64,000 nucleotides of DNA from Solanum dulcamara (taxonomy: Eukaryota; Streptophyta; Magnoliopsida; Solanales; Solanaceae), in assembly GCF_947179165.1 (NCBI RefSeq), contig NC_077240.1, positions 51,458,501-51,522,500 of the forward strand. The letters are read 5' to 3'. A program made the position numbers and the translations under genes. The notes beneath the pieces are model-generated. The model did no database searches, had not been told where the DNA came from, and saw only the letters and a list, made by a program, of their open reading frames with translations. Shown piece after piece: positions 61,206-64,000 of this stretch; within the stretch, counting starts at the first letter, position 1, and each line of letters begins with the position of its first letter.

Positions 61206-62798
61206 TTCTAATTAGGGCTTAGAATCTCAATATAGACGATGAAAACTTGTGAAAAATAATGAAAAATCTTGAATTTTTTTGGGAATGGGTGGGGCGGCAC
61301 ACCACCATAGCGCCAAGAAAACCCCTCCAAATTTTAAGGGCTGTGGTGGTGCACCGGTCCCTTGTCTCTGAAGTTTCATGCCTAGGGTGGCGTGATATCA
61401 GTGCACCACCACCCTGATTCTTCCCTATGTTATCCCTCTTACTATTTAAGCCCTACCCCTCATCATCTACTCTTTCAAGTGCATGAATTTCATTTTATTT
61501 ATAATTTAACCACTCATTTTAGCATGAATTACTAATAGATTTTATGATGATAAATTAGTTCACAATATTCGTGTATAACGATTTCATTCACATATAACTA
61601 TTCAAGTATATATTCAAGTATGGGTTAAACATGAGTTACATGCAAGCTATGGAAGAGAGTGACTTAGGATCCTTAATAAGAAAGGTGACCTAAGACTCTA
61701 ATGATGTTATATGCAAAAAATGTTTAATGATGATTCAAGCAAGTTTAATGAAAGACTGACTTGAGATCCTAGAAGGTGACTAAAGACTCTTATGTAAAAG
61801 GTGACTCAAGATCATGCATGGGTGACTTGAGATCCTTAATGATCTATTACTATGGATATGTTATGAAGTATGATTATGAGAAGATATGATTTTATGCAAG
61901 TATGATCTATTACTATGATTATGATTATGATATGTATTCTGTGGTTTGATATAATTAGCACCAAGAGAATTTTGAAGTGGGGACTTGACAAAAGCCTTAG
62001 TAGGAACTTCTTGTCACTTAAACTATGTTGCCACCCAAGGTTTCTTTTATGTCGTAGCTAGTGGATCCACATATAGCACATAATGATAAAAATAATTGGA
62101 CGTGTCTACCTTGGCAAGTAGCCTCCCCCCTTCTTGATGTGGGGATCATCAGCTTCTATGTTATAGCTTGTATGGTATTAATATCGGTTAAGGTTATCTC
62201 CCACATATGTATATTATCTTTAATGTTATTGATGATCATAATTATGTCTCTTAAATGCTTTGATCATTATGGTTTCTCTCATGACCTTACTTATCCTCTT
62301 CTATATCATGTTTATTATTTTGATCATTGCATCTTATGCTTTACGTTGCATGGAATTCCCACATACTTAGAACATTCAAATGTACTAATGCATATTTACT
62401 TACATTGTATCACAATGTAGGGGTTGATAACCACATCCATCCTCCACATGGTTAAAAGTTGAGTTGCTTCATTCCCATCTTAGTGAGCCCTAATTTATCA
62501 AAAGGATTGATTATGAATTTCTTTCAAGTCAAAGACTATTTTCCTTCATTGAGGGTGAGCTAGGGACTTATCTTATCCCCCACCATATTGTTTATGTAGA
62601 GGCTTGTTGGATGTCGTGTGTATTTTTCTATATTGTCTTTTGACTTCTCTATGATACTTTTGCAAATTCTCTAGTCTATTGAGTTGATGCTTATTATGCC
62701 TTGTATGTGTTCATGTATGATATGTTAAGAGGCTTGGTTGGAGTCTTTCGGGGTTTCAATCATCGTTTCACGGCTTGGCCTTAGTTTAAGTCATGATA
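60601..62798 (+). repeat. 3' LTR of element E (2198 bp)
   Basis: Begins TGTAATATCCTGGG and ends AGTCATGATA (CA changed to TA). Contains a (AT)n microsatellite at 61141-61205, GC-rich palindromic words such as GGTGGTGCACC near 61343 (61285-61425), a six-copy short repeat of the type GGTGACTTGAGATCCT (61660-61840), TAGCTAGTGGATCCAC (62056) and the hairpin near 62098. No gene seen. Confidence 0.8.
61141..61205. repeat. (AT)n microsatellite
   Basis: About 30 AT units with one ATAC interruption near 61151-61155, inside the element E LTR. Confidence 0.95.
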
Positions 62799-63624
62799 GG
62801 GCTCTACTTATGTGTCCTTATATAAAGTCTTTTATCTCATAACTACGTTCAACCGTAGGATTTCTCTTTTTGGCATAGCTAGTTGATCCACATATAACGT
62901 ATGTACATGACCCGCCTAGCGGGATAAAGTCTACTTTGGCGAGTAGATTCCTCTTTATTCCATTGTATGGGGAGACATCGGGATTCCATGTTATAACTCG
63001 CATGGTATTATTGTCTATTATGGTTCTATCCTATGTATGCATATGCTCTTTATGATCTTTATGATTTGAACCATGTCTTTCAAATGCTTTCATCATTACG
63101 GTTTTTTCATGACTTTACTTATTCTCTTTTATCATATAGGTTAATTGATCATTGCATCCTATGATTAATCATGCATGTCATGCCATCCTACTTAGTATAT
63201 TAGAATGTACTAAAGCAAATTTTTGTCTACAATGTCTCATAATGTAGGGATTGAGGATCATATTCCCGCACGTGGCTAGTCAAGCTTCCTTATCGATGGA
63301 GTTTTTGTGAGTCCTCATCTACACATGACTAGTTATGACTTATTTTATTTCAAAGACTTTTATTTTATTCATGATATAGGGTGATCTAGGGACATGTATT
63401 ATCCCTCATCTGTCTCAAGTAGTAAAGGCATTATTGGACATATGTTTTATAGTCAATGATGTCAAATTCCTATTCTTTTTATAATTCATGATTTAGACTC
63501 TTCCTATGATATGTCTGCATTTACTTATCTTATATATGCTTATGATATGTCAAGAAGACTTTGTTGGAGCCCTTCGGAGTTTTGATCTTTGTGTTACAAC
63601 AAGGACCTAAGTCGAGTTATGACA
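62799..63624 (+). repeat. LTR 3' fragment abutting the element E LTR
   Basis: From about 62850 it is the inverse of 12000-12800 of the solo LTR in gypsy-A, with GATCCACATATAACG (62880), 'gacccgcctagcggg' (62908) and the hairpin at 62927-62950. It ends AAGTCGAGTTATGACA at 63624. Its U3 and most of R are missing. Confidence 0.72.
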
Positions 63625-64000
63625 GAATGTGACATTCCAAAAATGGCTTTTAGAACTTGGTATTATTATTAGAAATATTTGGTTATTTCTTTTGAGATAA
63701 CGAATGCTCCTACAACTTTTATGGATTTATTGACAGGGTGTTCAAGAAAAATATGTATATATTTTTTATTGTGTTCATTAATGATATTTTGATATATGCT
63801 CAGAGTGCGGATGATCATACTGATCATTTGAGGATTGTCTTGCACGTTTTTAAAGATCGTCAGATATTTTCTAGGTTTAGAAAGTGAGAGTTTTTGTTTA
63901 GGTCAGTTTCATTAATTGGTTATATTATTTCCGGTGATGGTATAAGGGTGGAACCTAAGAAGACCAAGTCGGTGAAGAACTTGCCTAAACCTCTTTGTCC
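63625..64000 (+). pseudogene. Gypsy-I reverse transcriptase fragment
   Basis: Begins [15 protein letters not shown] text (GAATGTGACATTCC), then ITNAPTTFMDLLT, and after a shift VFINDILIY, in which the catalytic FIDD reads FIND, DHTDHLRIVLHVFKDRQIFS and ISGDGIRVEPKKTKSVKN, ending LPKPLCP at the window edge. It is a target of the LTR insertion ending at 63624; its upstream half is not seen. Confidence 0.75.

Larger units (their letters stand above)
58105..62798 (+). mobile_element. Element E: 5'-truncated gypsy with 3' LTR
   Basis: Plus strand. It starts inside RT (LVIFFGLINAPPIF) and runs through RNase H and integrase to a polypurine tract and 3' LTR. Everything upstream of mid-RT is missing. 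Coding text has many stops and shifts but keeps the full order, so the truncation is a deletion and not scattered decay. Confidence 0.82.

Overview
The window is pericentromere-like plant DNA made entirely of nested, mostly decayed retrotransposons; I see no host gene, tRNA, rRNA or CRISPR array. Two L1-type LINEs whose ORF2 ends in an RNase H domain, Ty3/gypsy chromoviruses with iMet primer-binding sites and 2.2-3.2 kb LTRs (TGTCACGACC / TGTAAGACC termini), and the ORF1 (DUF4283 plus CCHC) wording all suggest a eudicot, most likely Solanaceae. Element names (LINE-A, gypsy-B and so on) are my own labels.

Layout. 1-5693: LINE-A (minus, 5'-truncated), sitting in an LTR remnant (5694-7044). 7045-15079: gypsy-A (minus) with LTR 7045-9341, pol, a solo LTR (11974-14330) and protease/gag. 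15080-18652: gypsy-B (plus), cut in reverse transcriptase by the next block. 18653-40175: gypsy-C and gypsy-D (minus) sharing one LTR in an LTR-internal-LTR-internal array; the left LTR is split by LINE-B (20520-30716), a 10.2 kb copy with a target-site duplication. 40176-48855: element F (plus), two very unequal LTRs with almost no internal region, its right LTR split by a solo LTR (45626-48829). 48856-52849: gypsy-H (minus) whose pol segment has been inverted in place and then partly duplicated. 52850-57575: element N (minus), LTRs around little more than a gag start. 57576-58104: unassigned. 58105-62798: element E (plus, 5'-truncated) with its 3' LTR. 62799-64000: another LTR fragment, then reverse transcriptase of gypsy-I.

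Order of events that can be read: old LTR, then gypsy-A and LINE-A; then gypsy-B and a solo LTR into gypsy-A; then the C/D array into gypsy-B; then LINE-B into the C LTR. No element here looks able to make a complete set of proteins. The features most worth following are short structured motifs that outlast the coding sequence (hairpins in LTRs, palindrome clusters in U3), a 740-codon open frame and repeated acceptor-like motifs in the LINE 3' region, and the inversion plus in-frame duplication in gypsy-H.
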